Made by a program: the position numbers and the translations under genes. From CAYMST01 sp964393115 (GTDB lineage: Bacteria; Bacteroidota; Bacteroidia; Cytophagales; Cyclobacteriaceae), in the NCBI GenBank assembly GCA_964393115.1, contig CAYMST010000003.1, positions 1 to 55,028 of the forward strand: 55,028 nt of DNA, read 5' to 3'. The notes under the pieces are model-generated. The model searched no databases. It saw nothing but the letters and a program-made list of their open reading frames with translations, and was not told the origin of the DNA. Positions 25,941 through 34,167 of this stretch are shown piece after piece. Each line of letters opens with the position of its first letter. Within the stretch, counting starts at the first letter, position 1.

Positions 25941-26780
25941 ATGGCGGTCCAACAGAAGATTATGATTAGAATAGGTATTACTTTGATTAGCGCATTAATG
26001 GCATCTCAGTTTGCTATTTGTCAGATTAATATGGACGCGTTCCACTACACCAAACACTATATTGATTCAAAATATCTAAACGAAAATCGAGAGTTTTGGG
26101 TAAGCCTACCTTTGCATTACTCCGATACCAATACTTACAACGTCATGTATGTATTCGATGCTGAATGGAGGTTTAACTTAACACGGTATATCGAGTTTGA
26201 CTTTTCCGCCAACAACAAAATAGACAAACATATTATAGTAGGCATTCCACATATCGAAGTAGAAAGACAGCGTGGAAAAGATTTGTCCTTTAGCGAGTCG
26301 AGAATGGAATATGATGGTGATGCTGTAGACTCAACGTGGTACAACAGCACAAACTCAGGAAACGGCATGAGGTTTTATCAATACTTGACCAAAGAACTTA
26401 TGTCTACCGTCGATTCCCTCTATTCTACTAATGGTGACAATACGTTAGTTGGTCATTCAATGGGTGGCTACTTTTGTGGCTATATTCTCTCGATGGAGCA
26501 TCCGTTCACCACTTTACATCTCTACGACCCTGCGATTTGGTATGGAGATGGTGAAGTCACCAAATTGATAAAAAAAGGAATAGCAAAGCAGCAAAAGGTC
26601 AATGTACTCATCACTTATCAGCCCATACCAGCATTTCATAAAACTAAAATCGAAGAGCTTATTGAAGAGTTAAAAAAGTCAGAACATATTGAACTGAACT
26701 ACCAGCTCTACCCAAATGAAACACATAACTCCCTTTATTTACCTAGTTTTTTAAAGGGAATAGACCTCCTGCTAAAATAA
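25941..26780 (+). CDS. Secreted alpha/beta-hydrolase esterase
   Basis: 279 residues with a signal peptide (IGITLISALMASQFAICQ). The fold is the putative-esterase type related to enterochelin esterase and esterase D: the nucleophile elbow is GHSMGG with Ser173, an acid lies near the YDPAIWYGD strand or after, and the C-terminal His is in NETHNSLY. The substrate is unknown; relatives cut acyl or siderophore esters. The gene precedes the beta-lactamase by 7 bp, so the two very likely share a transcript and both products are exported. Start ATG 25941; an internal ATG at codon 8 is an alternative. Confidence 0.8.
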   Translation: MAVQQKIMIRIGITLISALMASQFAICQINMDAFHYTKHYIDSKYLNENREFWVSLPLHYSDTNTYNVMYVFDAEWRFNLTRYIEFDFSANNKIDKHIIVGIPHIEVERQRGKDLSFSESRMEYDGDAVDSTWYNSTNSGNGMRFYQYLTKELMSTVDSLYSTNGDNTLVGHSMGGYFCGYILSMEHPFTTLHLYDPAIWYGDGEVTKLIKKGIAKQQKVNVLITYQPIPAFHKTKIEELIEELKKSEHIELNYQLYPNETHNSLYLPSFLKGIDLLLK

Positions 26781-26787
26781 AATCTCC

Positions 26788-27672
26788 ATGATCAAAACAT
26801 CAGTAACCTTAGTACTATTTATCGTTGTCTCTGGGGGAGTTACCTTAGCACAAGGCTTTGAAAATCTCCGAAATGAAATCAATCAGCTTATTGAAGACAA
26901 GTCCGCTACCGTAGCTGTTTCAATTAAAGGCACTGACCCAGAAGATACTTTATCCATCAATGGTGATCGACATATGGCTATGCAAAGTGTGTTTAAACTT
27001 CACATCTCATTGTTCATATTAGATCAAATTGACCAAGGAAAGTTAGTTTTAGAAGATACAATTTCCGTTGATAAGGAGATGATGGAAACATACAGCCATC
27101 TTTGGAGCCCTTTAAGAAAAAAGTATCCTGAAGGTGTAAAAGTTTCTTTGGCCGAGGTTATTCGTAAAGCCGTGCAAATCAGCGATAATGTCGCTTGCGA
27201 TCTGCTCTTTGAACTTGTTGGTGGGACGGAAGTGGTAGAGTTATACTTACACAATATCGGTATAAATGACATCGGCATCGTTCATAATGAATTGGAGATG
27301 CAAAAAGTTTGGGGTCGGCAATATGAGAACTGGACTACCGCAAATGCCTCAAACCGACTTTTAGAAATGATTTACAAAAACAAGAATAAAATCCTTAGCT
27401 CGAAAAGCCATCAGTTTATCCTATCAACTTTAAAGGGTACTTATACCGGGAGGAACAGTATCCGAAGGTTTTTACCGAAAGAAACAATAATTGCTCATAA
27501 GACAGGACACTCTGGAAAAAATGAAGATGGGCTTTCTGCAGCGCGAAACGATATCGGCATTGTGTTCTTACCAGATGGTTCGCACTTTTACCTAAGCGTG
27601 TTTGTTGGAAATTCAATGGAGTCGAGTGAGGAAACCGAGAAAATAATTGCTGATATCGCCAAGTTAACTTAG
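26788..27672 (+). CDS. Class A beta-lactamase, subclass A2-like
   Basis: Serine hydrolase expected to open beta-lactam rings in the periplasm. 294 residues with a signal peptide (SVTLVLFIVVSGGVTLAQG). All class A motifs are seen: Ser67-x-x-Lys70 (SVFK), Ser132-Asp133-Asn134, an omega-loop Glu168 in HNELEMQ, and Lys238-Thr239-Gly240. The ELEMQ...QYENWTT omega-loop region is like the A2 group of Bacteroidota (CepA, CfxA, PER and VEB types) rather than TEM. It appears intact and chromosomal, with no insertion sequence or integron nearby, so it is probably resident. The substrate range cannot be read from sequence. Confidence 0.93.
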   Translation: MIKTSVTLVLFIVVSGGVTLAQGFENLRNEINQLIEDKSATVAVSIKGTDPEDTLSINGDRHMAMQSVFKLHISLFILDQIDQGKLVLEDTISVDKEMMETYSHLWSPLRKKYPEGVKVSLAEVIRKAVQISDNVACDLLFELVGGTEVVELYLHNIGINDIGIVHNELEMQKVWGRQYENWTTANASNRLLEMIYKNKNKILSSKSHQFILSTLKGTYTGRNSIRRFLPKETIIAHKTGHSGKNEDGLSAARNDIGIVFLPDGSHFYLSVFVGNSMESSEETEKIIADIAKLT

Positions 27673-27723
27673 GACCAGTTCAACAAATAGACTATATATT
27701 GTAGGAAGTTTACAAAAAATCTA

Positions 27724-28191
27724 ATGGTGATCATTCAAGGAGAATATTTACTCAAAAAATTTCCAGGAAAAGGAGGGTGGACTTACACTGAGATTCCTGA
27801 AATCCACCAAAACCCGAACAATCCATTTGGTTGGGTGACGATCAGTGGGTCAGTAGATGATTACGAACTACATCGGCATAAACTTATGCCGATGGGAAAT
27901 GGTCAGCTTTTTCTATCTCTCAACAAACAGATTCGAAAAAAAATCAAAAAGGAAGCCGGAGACACTATACACCTAAATATTCGGGTGGATGAAGCACCAA
28001 AGGAAACTCCAAAGGAACTTTTAGAATGTTTTCAAAACGAACCTGACGTGATCTATCAAAAATACTTGGACTTGTTACCTGAAGCACAGCACAAAGTCAT
28101 CAGTTGGATACACGCATCTAAAACAGAGGACGAAAAAGTCGAACGTATTGCGGAAACGATGAAAAGGATTAGTGAAGACTATAGCTGGTGA
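27724..28191 (+). CDS. DUF1905 / YdeI-OmpD-associated (OmdA) protein
   Basis: 155 residues. The N-terminal ~90 residues match the DUF1905 beta-barrel (GWTYTEIPEIHQNPNNPFGWV; MGNGQLFLSLNKQIRKKIKKEAGDTIHLNI). The C-terminal helical segment (LLPEAQHKVISWIHASKTEDEKVERIAETMKRI) matches the OmdA domain. No enzymatic residues are evident. Family members have been linked to bacteriocin or peptide resistance in a few species, but the function here is unknown. It lies 51 bp downstream of the beta-lactamase and is possibly part of the same transcript. Convergent with the dehydratase gene, with 8 bp between stops. Confidence 0.8.
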   Translation: MVIIQGEYLLKKFPGKGGWTYTEIPEIHQNPNNPFGWVTISGSVDDYELHRHKLMPMGNGQLFLSLNKQIRKKIKKEAGDTIHLNIRVDEAPKETPKELLECFQNEPDVIYQKYLDLLPEAQHKVISWIHASKTEDEKVERIAETMKRISEDYSW

Positions 28192-28199
28192 AATTTACC

Positions 28200-29159
28200 T
28201 TAATTAAAAGGCAAATTCCCCAAGTCCACATTTCCTCCACTAATGACAAGTCCTACTTTCTTTCCAGCGAAGTACTCTTTGTTCTTTAAGATAGCCGCAA
28301 GTGGAAGCGCGCAACCGGGTTCGATGAGTATTTTCATTCGCTCCATGATAATTCTCATCGCATGTACAATCTCTTCTTCTTCCACCGTAATCACTTTTTT
28401 AACCACATCTTTAATAATGTTGAAGTTTCGAACACCAACGGGAGTTCTTAAGCCTTCTGCTATGGTATAACCTTTTGGTTCAGGCGTAATAAGCTCCCCT
28501 TTTTGCAAAGATTGGTATGTATCGTCCGCTAACGCCGGTTCTGCTAATATTAACTCAGTGTTAGGAGTCAAGTATTTGATGACCAAAGCACTTCCTGCAG
28601 ACAAGTCTCCTCCACCCACAGGAGTCATGATGATATCCAAGTCAGGAGTATCTTCTATGAGCTCTTTTGTAGCGGTAGCTTGACCAATGATAATTTTGTA
28701 GTCGTCATATGGAGGGATAAAAACAGCATTGGTCTTTTTAATGATCTCATCACATACACGCTGTCTATCCTCGGCATTTGGCTCGCAAAAAATTACCTCA
28801 GCACCATACTCTATTACGGCATTCTTTTTTACCTCGGCTGTATCTTTTGGCAATACAATAAAAGCAGGGACGCCGGCCATTTTAGAAGCTTTCGCTACAG
28901 CTTGTGCATGATTACCAGAGGAATGTGTAGCAAACCCATTTTTTCGCTCTTCAGGAGTTAAGGAAAAGATAGCGTTTAGTGCTCCTCTCATTTTGACCGA
29001 TCCAATTTTTTGAAAGTTTTCACACTTAAAAAAAAGTTCAGCGCCGGTCATCTCATCGATACTATGCGCAGTAAGAATAGGAGTAGCAATAGTATGTTTA
29101 TGGATATTGACGAATGCTCTTTTAATGTCACTCAGCGACGGAATTTTTTCTGATGCCAT
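28200..29159 (-). CDS. PLP-dependent threonine/serine dehydratase
   Basis: Fold-type II PLP enzyme of 319 residues, the short form without an ACT or regulatory domain, like catabolic threonine deaminase or serine racemase. The PLP lysine is Lys56 in SVKMRGA, and the SGNHAQA loop lies at 81-87. The phosphate-binding glycine loop reads GGGDLSAG, with an Asp where GGGGL is usual. The expected reaction is deamination of L-threonine or L-serine to a 2-oxo acid. The start codon lies 3 bases past the lipoprotein stop, so the two genes form an operon. Threonine ammonia-lyase versus serine racemase activity cannot be told apart here. Confidence 0.88.
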   Translation of the reverse strand: MASEKIPSLSDIKRAFVNIHKHTIATPILTAHSIDEMTGAELFFKCENFQKIGSVKMRGALNAIFSLTPEERKNGFATHSSGNHAQAVAKASKMAGVPAFIVLPKDTAEVKKNAVIEYGAEVIFCEPNAEDRQRVCDEIIKKTNAVFIPPYDDYKIIIGQATATKELIEDTPDLDIIMTPVGGGDLSAGSALVIKYLTPNTELILAEPALADDTYQSLQKGELITPEPKGYTIAEGLRTPVGVRNFNIIKDVVKKVITVEEEEIVHAMRIIMERMKILIEPGCALPLAAILKNKEYFAGKKVGLVISGGNVDLGNLPFN

Positions 29160-29162
29160 GGT

Positions 29163-29792
29163 CTACAGGTCTATTACAATCTCTTTTGTTAGCAGCTGAA
29201 CACTCCAAATACCCCAAAGGCGTGTATCGCCTTCATTAAAATCAAATGCTTGAGACAATTGATTGGTCATATTGGTGTACTCTTCAGCTCGTATAGTTAT
29301 TCCATGGCAAGTTAAACACTCCCCATTTTTGATCATAATGGGGCTGGTAAAAAGAAGCTCTGTACCGTCATTTATAAATTGAATATTCCCTCGTAATTCT
29401 TTTCCTTGCCGCTCACCATATGTATAGGCTTCGAGAGCCTGCTGGATCGATTCGCTCGACACACTATCAGAAGTGAGATAGCGATTTATGCGAAAACTAT
29501 AACTCGCCGAAAGTGAATCTAATATTGCTGCCAGTCGACGGTCAAAAGCGAAACGCATGGAATCTTCCGTTGTATACTGACTAATCCGTATCCATTCGAT
29601 TCTCAACAAAGAGTCAGCGGTAGTCACAAACCTATTTCCTCTCTTCTCTGCTTCTATCAATATGTCTGATTTACGAACCTGTTTAACGGTGCGATATTTA
29701 ATTTCGTTATGGACTACTTCAAGATTGTCCATTTTTTTGGTCTTTGGCAGACAACTTGTAAGCACTAGCAGCAGCAACCAATATTTATTCAT
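29163..29792 (-). CDS. Lipoprotein with a single c-type haem motif (DUF3365-like)
   Basis: 209 residues. The lipobox LTSC places the lipidated Cys at 14, so it is an envelope lipoprotein. A single haem-c attachment motif C159-x-x-C162-H163 (GECLTCHG) is present, and the arrangement resembles DUF3365/Tll0287-type sensor or cytochrome domains. The rest is helical with a central amphipathic region. It is upstream of, and co-transcribed with, the dehydratase gene. No electron-transfer partner is nearby. Function is inferred only from the motif. Confidence 0.75.
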   Translation of the reverse strand: MNKYWLLLLVLTSCLPKTKKMDNLEVVHNEIKYRTVKQVRKSDILIEAEKRGNRFVTTADSLLRIEWIRISQYTTEDSMRFAFDRRLAAILDSLSASYSFRINRYLTSDSVSSESIQQALEAYTYGERQGKELRGNIQFINDGTELLFTSPIMIKNGECLTCHGITIRAEEYTNMTNQLSQAFDFNEGDTRLWGIWSVQLLTKEIVIDL

Positions 29793-29980
29793 AACCGTGT
29801 ATTCTTCTTTTCAGGGTTCAAATTTCTTCAATTCACTTCCGATCAACAAACGAGCGAAGCGAGTTATTTCAGAATATCTCTACCCACACCAAATAAATCT
29901 TCTGCTCCTTTGTTCCACGGGCATTCCAAAGTAAATATTTCCAATGAACAACTGCATCAAAAGCCAAAAGTTTAAGAGGT

Positions 29981-30012
29981 ATACCATTTGTGGTGTATAG
30001 TACAAATGGTAT
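29981..30012. repeat. Perfect 11-bp inverted repeat
   Basis: ATACCATTTGT (29981-29991) and ACAAATGGTAT (30002-30012) are exact reverse complements around a 10-base spacer. It may be a dyad operator, a hairpin in an untranslated leader, or one unit of a dispersed repeat. No other copy was noticed in this window. Confidence 0.6.
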
Positions 30013-30117
30013 TGAAAACAGATTCAGCACTTCTATTGCTAGCGACCGTATCCAAGAGGGATCAATTATGATTTTATGTCAGCTCATAAATAGACTTCAT
30101 ATCATTATTTTGTATTC

Positions 30118-30134
30118 GGTCAGTAGATCTGACC
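30118..30134. repeat. Short palindrome upstream of prfA
   Basis: GGTCAG and CTGACC pair around TAGAT, about 45 bp upstream of the prfA -7 element. It is possibly an operator or a small hairpin; no T run follows. Confidence 0.4.
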
Positions 30135-30178
30135 TATAGATAAACATCTCAAGCTCCTTAATCCTTAGTGTTTATGTT

Positions 30179-30186
30179 TACTTTTG
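30179..30186 (+). promoter_or_regulatory. TAnnTTTG -7 element for prfA
   Basis: TACTTTTG followed by CGG matches the Bacteroidota -7 consensus and lies 19 bases before the prfA ATG. A convincing -33 TTG was not seen. Confidence 0.45.
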
Positions 30187-30205
30187 CGGATTAATTTTTT
30201 TCGTC

Positions 30206-31279
30206 ATGATCGAGAAGCTAGAGGAGATAAGGTTAAGGTTTGAAGAAGTAGGACAGCTGATAGTGCAACCAGATATTGCCTCGGATATCAATAAATTCAC
30301 CAAGCTTAATAAGGAATATAAAGACCTTGAGAAGATTGTAGTGAAATACAACGCCTATCGAGATGCGATCAATAACATTGCCGGCTCAAAGGAAATCTTG
30401 GAAACGGAAAAAGACCCTGAATTTCGAGAGTTGGCCAAGATGGAACTAGACGAGTCAGAACAACAAAAAGTGGACCTTGAGGAAGTGCTAAAAGTGATGC
30501 TTATTCCAAAAGACCCTAATGATAGCAAGGATTGTTTCCTAGAAGTTCGTGCTGGTGCAGGAGGGGACGAAGCGGCGATTTTTGCCGGTGATCTATTTCG
30601 TATGTATCAGAAATTTGCCGAAAAGCAAAAATGGCAGTTTGGAGTGGTCAGCGTAAATGAAGGATCCTCAGGTGGTTTCAAAGAAATCGTTGTCTCCATG
30701 AAAGGAGAGGATGTCTTTGGAAAATTGAAGTTTGAGTCTGGAGTTCATCGTGTGCAACGCGTTCCCGCCACGGAATCCCAAGGTCGCGTACATACCTCTG
30801 CTGCTTCAGTGGCTGTTTTACCGGAAGTAGATGCGGTAGAAGTAGATCTGAATATGGGTGACATCCGAAAAGATACCTTTAGAGCTTCCGGAGCGGGTGG
30901 ACAGCATATTAACAAAACGGAATCGGCCGTTCGATTAACCCATAACCCAACCGGAATTGTGGTAGAATGTCAAGATGGACGTTCTCAACATGCCAACTTT
31001 GATAAAGCACTAACAGTACTACGTTCGAGGATTTATGAAATCGAGCTAGCGAAGCAAAACGAAGAAATATCGTCACAGCGAAAAACTATGGTGAAAAGTG
31101 GTGATAGGTCGGACAAAATACGAACCTATAATTATCCACAAGGAAGAGTAACGGATCACCGTATTGGGTATACGGTTTATAACTTACCCAACGTTATGAA
31201 TGGTGATATCGATGACTTTATTGCTCAGCTTCGTATTGCTGAGAATACAGAAAAAATGAAAGCCGAGTCCGAAGCCTAA
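30206..31279 (+). CDS. prfA: Peptide chain release factor 1
   Basis: RF1 reads UAA and UAG stop codons and triggers peptide release. 357 residues with the PAT anticodon-mimic tripeptide at 187-189, which distinguishes RF1 from RF2 (SPF), and the catalytic GGQ loop at 231-233 in ASGAGGQHINKTES. Length and domains are standard. It stands alone in plus orientation. RF1 is the factor that would act at the in-frame UAG seen in infB in this same window. Confidence 0.97.
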   Translation: MIEKLEEIRLRFEEVGQLIVQPDIASDINKFTKLNKEYKDLEKIVVKYNAYRDAINNIAGSKEILETEKDPEFRELAKMELDESEQQKVDLEEVLKVMLIPKDPNDSKDCFLEVRAGAGGDEAAIFAGDLFRMYQKFAEKQKWQFGVVSVNEGSSGGFKEIVVSMKGEDVFGKLKFESGVHRVQRVPATESQGRVHTSAASVAVLPEVDAVEVDLNMGDIRKDTFRASGAGGQHINKTESAVRLTHNPTGIVVECQDGRSQHANFDKALTVLRSRIYEIELAKQNEEISSQRKTMVKSGDRSDKIRTYNYPQGRVTDHRIGYTVYNLPNVMNGDIDDFIAQLRIAENTEKMKAESEA

Positions 31280-31297
31280 ATAAATAATTCACTGAGA

Positions 31298-31317
31298 GTC
31301 CTAAAAGTTACTAGGAC
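31298..31317 (+). terminator. Weak stem-loop after prfA
   Basis: GTCCTA and TAGGAC pair over 6 bp around an 8-base loop in the 64-bp gap between prfA and the beta-helix lipoprotein gene. No T run follows, so termination is uncertain. Confidence 0.3.
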
Positions 31318-31343
31318 CCTAAGCAACTATTATACGACATAAT

Positions 31344-32753
31344 ATGAATCGCATCGTCTTAAGAGTAACACTAGTATTATTAGGAGGAGTCATTTTAAAT
31401 AGCTGCTTTCAGAATAATGAAGATATCCTTGACGGTTCGATTACTTCACTGAGGGTCTCTCGCGATACCGTTTTCTTTGATACATTACTTAGCGATGTAC
31501 AAAGCCCTACGCGCGGATTTACCATATACAACCCGCATGAAAGAGCCGTGGAAATTAGCAGGATCTTTCTTGGTATGGGCAGCGCGTCAGATTACAACCT
31601 TACGGTAAATGGAGAAGCAGGAAAATCCTTCAATAATGAAGTGATCTTTGGAGGTGATAGTATGTTAGTACTTATAGATTTAGTGATTTCACCGGATGAT
31701 CTTGATACTACCTATGCGAGCAACGACTCCGTGATATTTGAATTTAATGGTACTCAACGCGACGTAAAACTTCGCTCTTGGGGCCAAGACCACATTAGTC
31801 CTCCGACTGATACGATTAAAAGTAACGTCACCTGGAATGCTGTCCGACCTTACTACCTCACCAAAAATGTATATGTGGATTCAGGCTATACGTTGACTAT
31901 TGCAGCTGGCACTCGCATTTTCATTGACCCTTGGGACTCCATCAAAGTGGCAGGTAAACTAAATATTGAAGGGGAACTCGGCAATGAGGTGATTATTACT
32001 AGCTCTAGAGGAGATCAGGCGTATAGGCATCTTTCAGGGCAATGGGGAGCCATTATGTTTTTACCAAATAGCCGTGGAAACATCAACTATGCGATTATTA
32101 GCAATGCCGTAAACGGTATCAAAGTTGGGTTTGAAGCCTTTGAAAATAATTGCGTGGTTAATATTTCGAATACCATCATCAAGAATATTCAGATTAACGG
32201 TATTCAATCCTTCGTATCAGAAATGAATGCTTACAACACCGTGGTCAATAACTGTGGAACATACTTGCTGGCTTGTCTTGGAGGAAACTACAGTTTTGTG
32301 AATTGTACATTCACGAATGCACCAAATGCTTTTAGAGGTCAAAATGAGCCATCGGTCGCTTTTTCGGATAATTGGGAGTTTGGGCGATTCGCTGTTAATT
32401 GGCCCTTAGATCTGGTTATGTATAACTCTATAATCTGGGGTGAGCAGCGAGAAGAGCTTTTTGTAGGAGATCAAACTACTGCCACACAACGTGTTTTTCT
32501 TAGAAACAATCTGATTAGAACGCTTGACCAAAGTTATGCCATCGGAGATGCGAATATTATTTCACAAGAAATCAACTATCCACGATTTTATGATGTGCTT
32601 GATCAAGATTTTCGATTGGATACGCTAAGCAATGTAGTGGACAAAGGCATCAAAATTGATTCAATACAATTTGATATCCTTGGTCAGGAGCGAGATGACT
32701 TTCCGGATCTTGGTGCCTATGAGATTGCAGACAGTCTAAAAGCAATGAACTAA
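31344..32753 (+). CDS. Lipoprotein with right-handed beta-helix region
   Basis: 469 residues. The signal peptide ends in a lipobox at LNSC (Cys21), predicting an outer membrane lipoprotein. The N-terminal third is beta-rich and Ig-like (GFTIYNPHERAVEISRIFLGMGS), similar to domains that bind or cap. From about residue 185 there are parallel beta-helix features: YTLTIAAGTRIFIDPWDSIKVAGKLNIEGEL, then stacked turns around NYAIISNAVNGIKVG and NTIIKNIQINGIQS. It closely resembles a widespread Bacteroidota family of uncharacterised beta-helix lipoproteins. The ligand, perhaps a carbohydrate, is unknown. Possibly on the prfA transcript. Confidence 0.8.
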   Translation: MNRIVLRVTLVLLGGVILNSCFQNNEDILDGSITSLRVSRDTVFFDTLLSDVQSPTRGFTIYNPHERAVEISRIFLGMGSASDYNLTVNGEAGKSFNNEVIFGGDSMLVLIDLVISPDDLDTTYASNDSVIFEFNGTQRDVKLRSWGQDHISPPTDTIKSNVTWNAVRPYYLTKNVYVDSGYTLTIAAGTRIFIDPWDSIKVAGKLNIEGELGNEVIITSSRGDQAYRHLSGQWGAIMFLPNSRGNINYAIISNAVNGIKVGFEAFENNCVVNISNTIIKNIQINGIQSFVSEMNAYNTVVNNCGTYLLACLGGNYSFVNCTFTNAPNAFRGQNEPSVAFSDNWEFGRFAVNWPLDLVMYNSIIWGEQREELFVGDQTTATQRVFLRNNLIRTLDQSYAIGDANIISQEINYPRFYDVLDQDFRLDTLSNVVDKGIKIDSIQFDILGQERDDFPDLGAYEIADSLKAMN

Positions 32754-32989
32754 CTCGAGTTATTCGGGAGGTAATGATTGATCCACCTGTATTTGGAGTT
32801 ATTTGCGAAATTGAATGATCACTTTTCCCAAAATTTGAGAGAGTAGCAAAAAGATTAAATACTTGCATATGACTTCTAAATCAATCTATTACTAGTAGAT
32901 AGGTACTATTTCCTTCGTTTGGAAGGCTTCACATTTTAGGGGCTAGCCACTTATTCATTGTCTTGAACAATGAAAATAACTTTAACTAT

Positions 32990-33697
32990 ATGAATACTAT
33001 TCACTCCAAGTGGTCATTAAATTTGAGCAGACCACAGTTGCTAGGCATCCTTTTAGGCATTTATCTCATGATTCCCATTTCATGCTCGGAATCATTCAGA
33101 TGCTCTGATTCCTGTTGTGATGACGAAGGTTTTAAACAACAATATAGCCGCATTGATTCCATGTCAATTTATGCGGGTAAAATTGGGCTTGTTGAGTTTG
33201 GCAGTACTGAACGCGAACACTTCATTGAAGAGCCATCAAGGAATTTCGAAGAGGCAGCATTACGAATAAGAACCGATCGTGTTGAGTATATATCTAGAGC
33301 TACATTAGAAGAAAATTTCTCGTTGTCGTTATTAAATGGAGCTTACGCTTGTTCACCCCCGCCACCTAAAACCACGCAAGACTTGAGGTCAATTGAAATA
33401 TTCTCAGACAGTTCAATATCCTCTAATGACATCACTTATCAAGCTGGAGAAGATCTATCGAACCTTTTTAACGTAAGGATTGGATATTTCGATCCTGAAC
33501 ACATTTCTGTCGAGGAATTTATTGATCGGCAACGCGACAATAGGGTTGACTTCGGAGAAGGCATTTCTGATACTATTCTGCGCTTAAATAAAGCCGTTCA
33601 TTTTCCTAAAAATACATTGACCGTTAAAATAGTATTGGATGATGATACGGAGTTCGTTCTTTCAACAGACCAGTTTCAAGTAGACTATGACAGCTAA
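32990..33697 (+). CDS. Hypothetical lipoprotein with Cys-rich N-terminus
   Basis: 235 residues from the ATG at 32990 (MNTIHSKWSLNL); a TTG at 32963 would add nine unlikely residues. The N-terminus has a signal peptide ending in an ISC lipobox, followed at once by a short Cys-rich stretch (SESFRCSDSCCDDEG) and then a predicted beta-sandwich of ~190 residues. A Pro-rich stretch (CSPPPPKTT) sits in the middle. I do not recognise the family. It stands alone, with 236 bp of upstream sequence in which I see nothing but a small CCTTC/GAAGG hairpin. Confidence 0.7.
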   Translation: MNTIHSKWSLNLSRPQLLGILLGIYLMIPISCSESFRCSDSCCDDEGFKQQYSRIDSMSIYAGKIGLVEFGSTEREHFIEEPSRNFEEAALRIRTDRVEYISRATLEENFSLSLLNGAYACSPPPPKTTQDLRSIEIFSDSSISSNDITYQAGEDLSNLFNVRIGYFDPEHISVEEFIDRQRDNRVDFGEGISDTILRLNKAVHFPKNTLTVKIVLDDDTEFVLSTDQFQVDYDS

Positions 33698-34167
33698 GTT
33701 GTCATCACCATTTACCAAGAATTAATGTTATACGAAACCCGTATGATATTTTCATAAAAGCGTTAGTTCGAACGGTGTATTGCTAGATTTTATGGTAGCT
33801 CTGAAATAGACTTTATACCATATCAACTGTCCATAACGAATTAAGCACTTCGTCTATTTTCCGCTTGAATATACACGATTGAGGATAGTAAGGCTGGAGC
33901 TTCTTTATTGAAAGAAAACATATAGATTCCTATTGGACCTAAAGAAGCTGGAAGAAAGCGTATTGGATAGGTAAAGACTACATCTTCGTTACTTTAGGAT
34001 GTGTGGATATGAAAAATATAAAAAGGGAAGGCCTTCTCTTTTGCCTTGCTTCCTACGAAAGGCACTTTTGTAAAAAACGTCAAGTCCAGTACCCTTCAAA
34101 AACCCAGTGTTATGGGTGTTGGATTTGATTTAGAAGTGAAGAAGTGATTTTTCGCGCTATATAAGAC
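33698..34167. other. 470-bp intergenic region with a coding-like fragment
   Basis: This is the longest gap in the window. On the minus strand the frame at 33844-33993 is open for 50 codons and ends in TAA, and its translation is unusually protein-like (FTYPIRFLPASLGPIGIYMF, then SSIVYIQAENRRSA). A nearby minus-strand frame at roughly 33995-34100 is also coding-like but is offset and broken by a stop. There is no start codon or intact gene, so this may be a decayed gene or chance. Confidence 0.35.

Larger units (their letters stand above)
29793..30205. other. 413-bp intergenic region between divergent genes
   Basis: No convincing coding sequence on either strand. It holds a perfect 11-bp inverted repeat (29981-30012), a smaller palindrome (30118-30134) and a promoter-like element for prfA (30179-30186). 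The rest shows nothing I can name. Confidence 0.6.

Noticed and set aside
26788..27672. Beta-lactamase as an acquired resistance gene
   Set aside because: No insertion sequence, integron or composition change is evident; subclass and setting fit a resident chromosomal gene.
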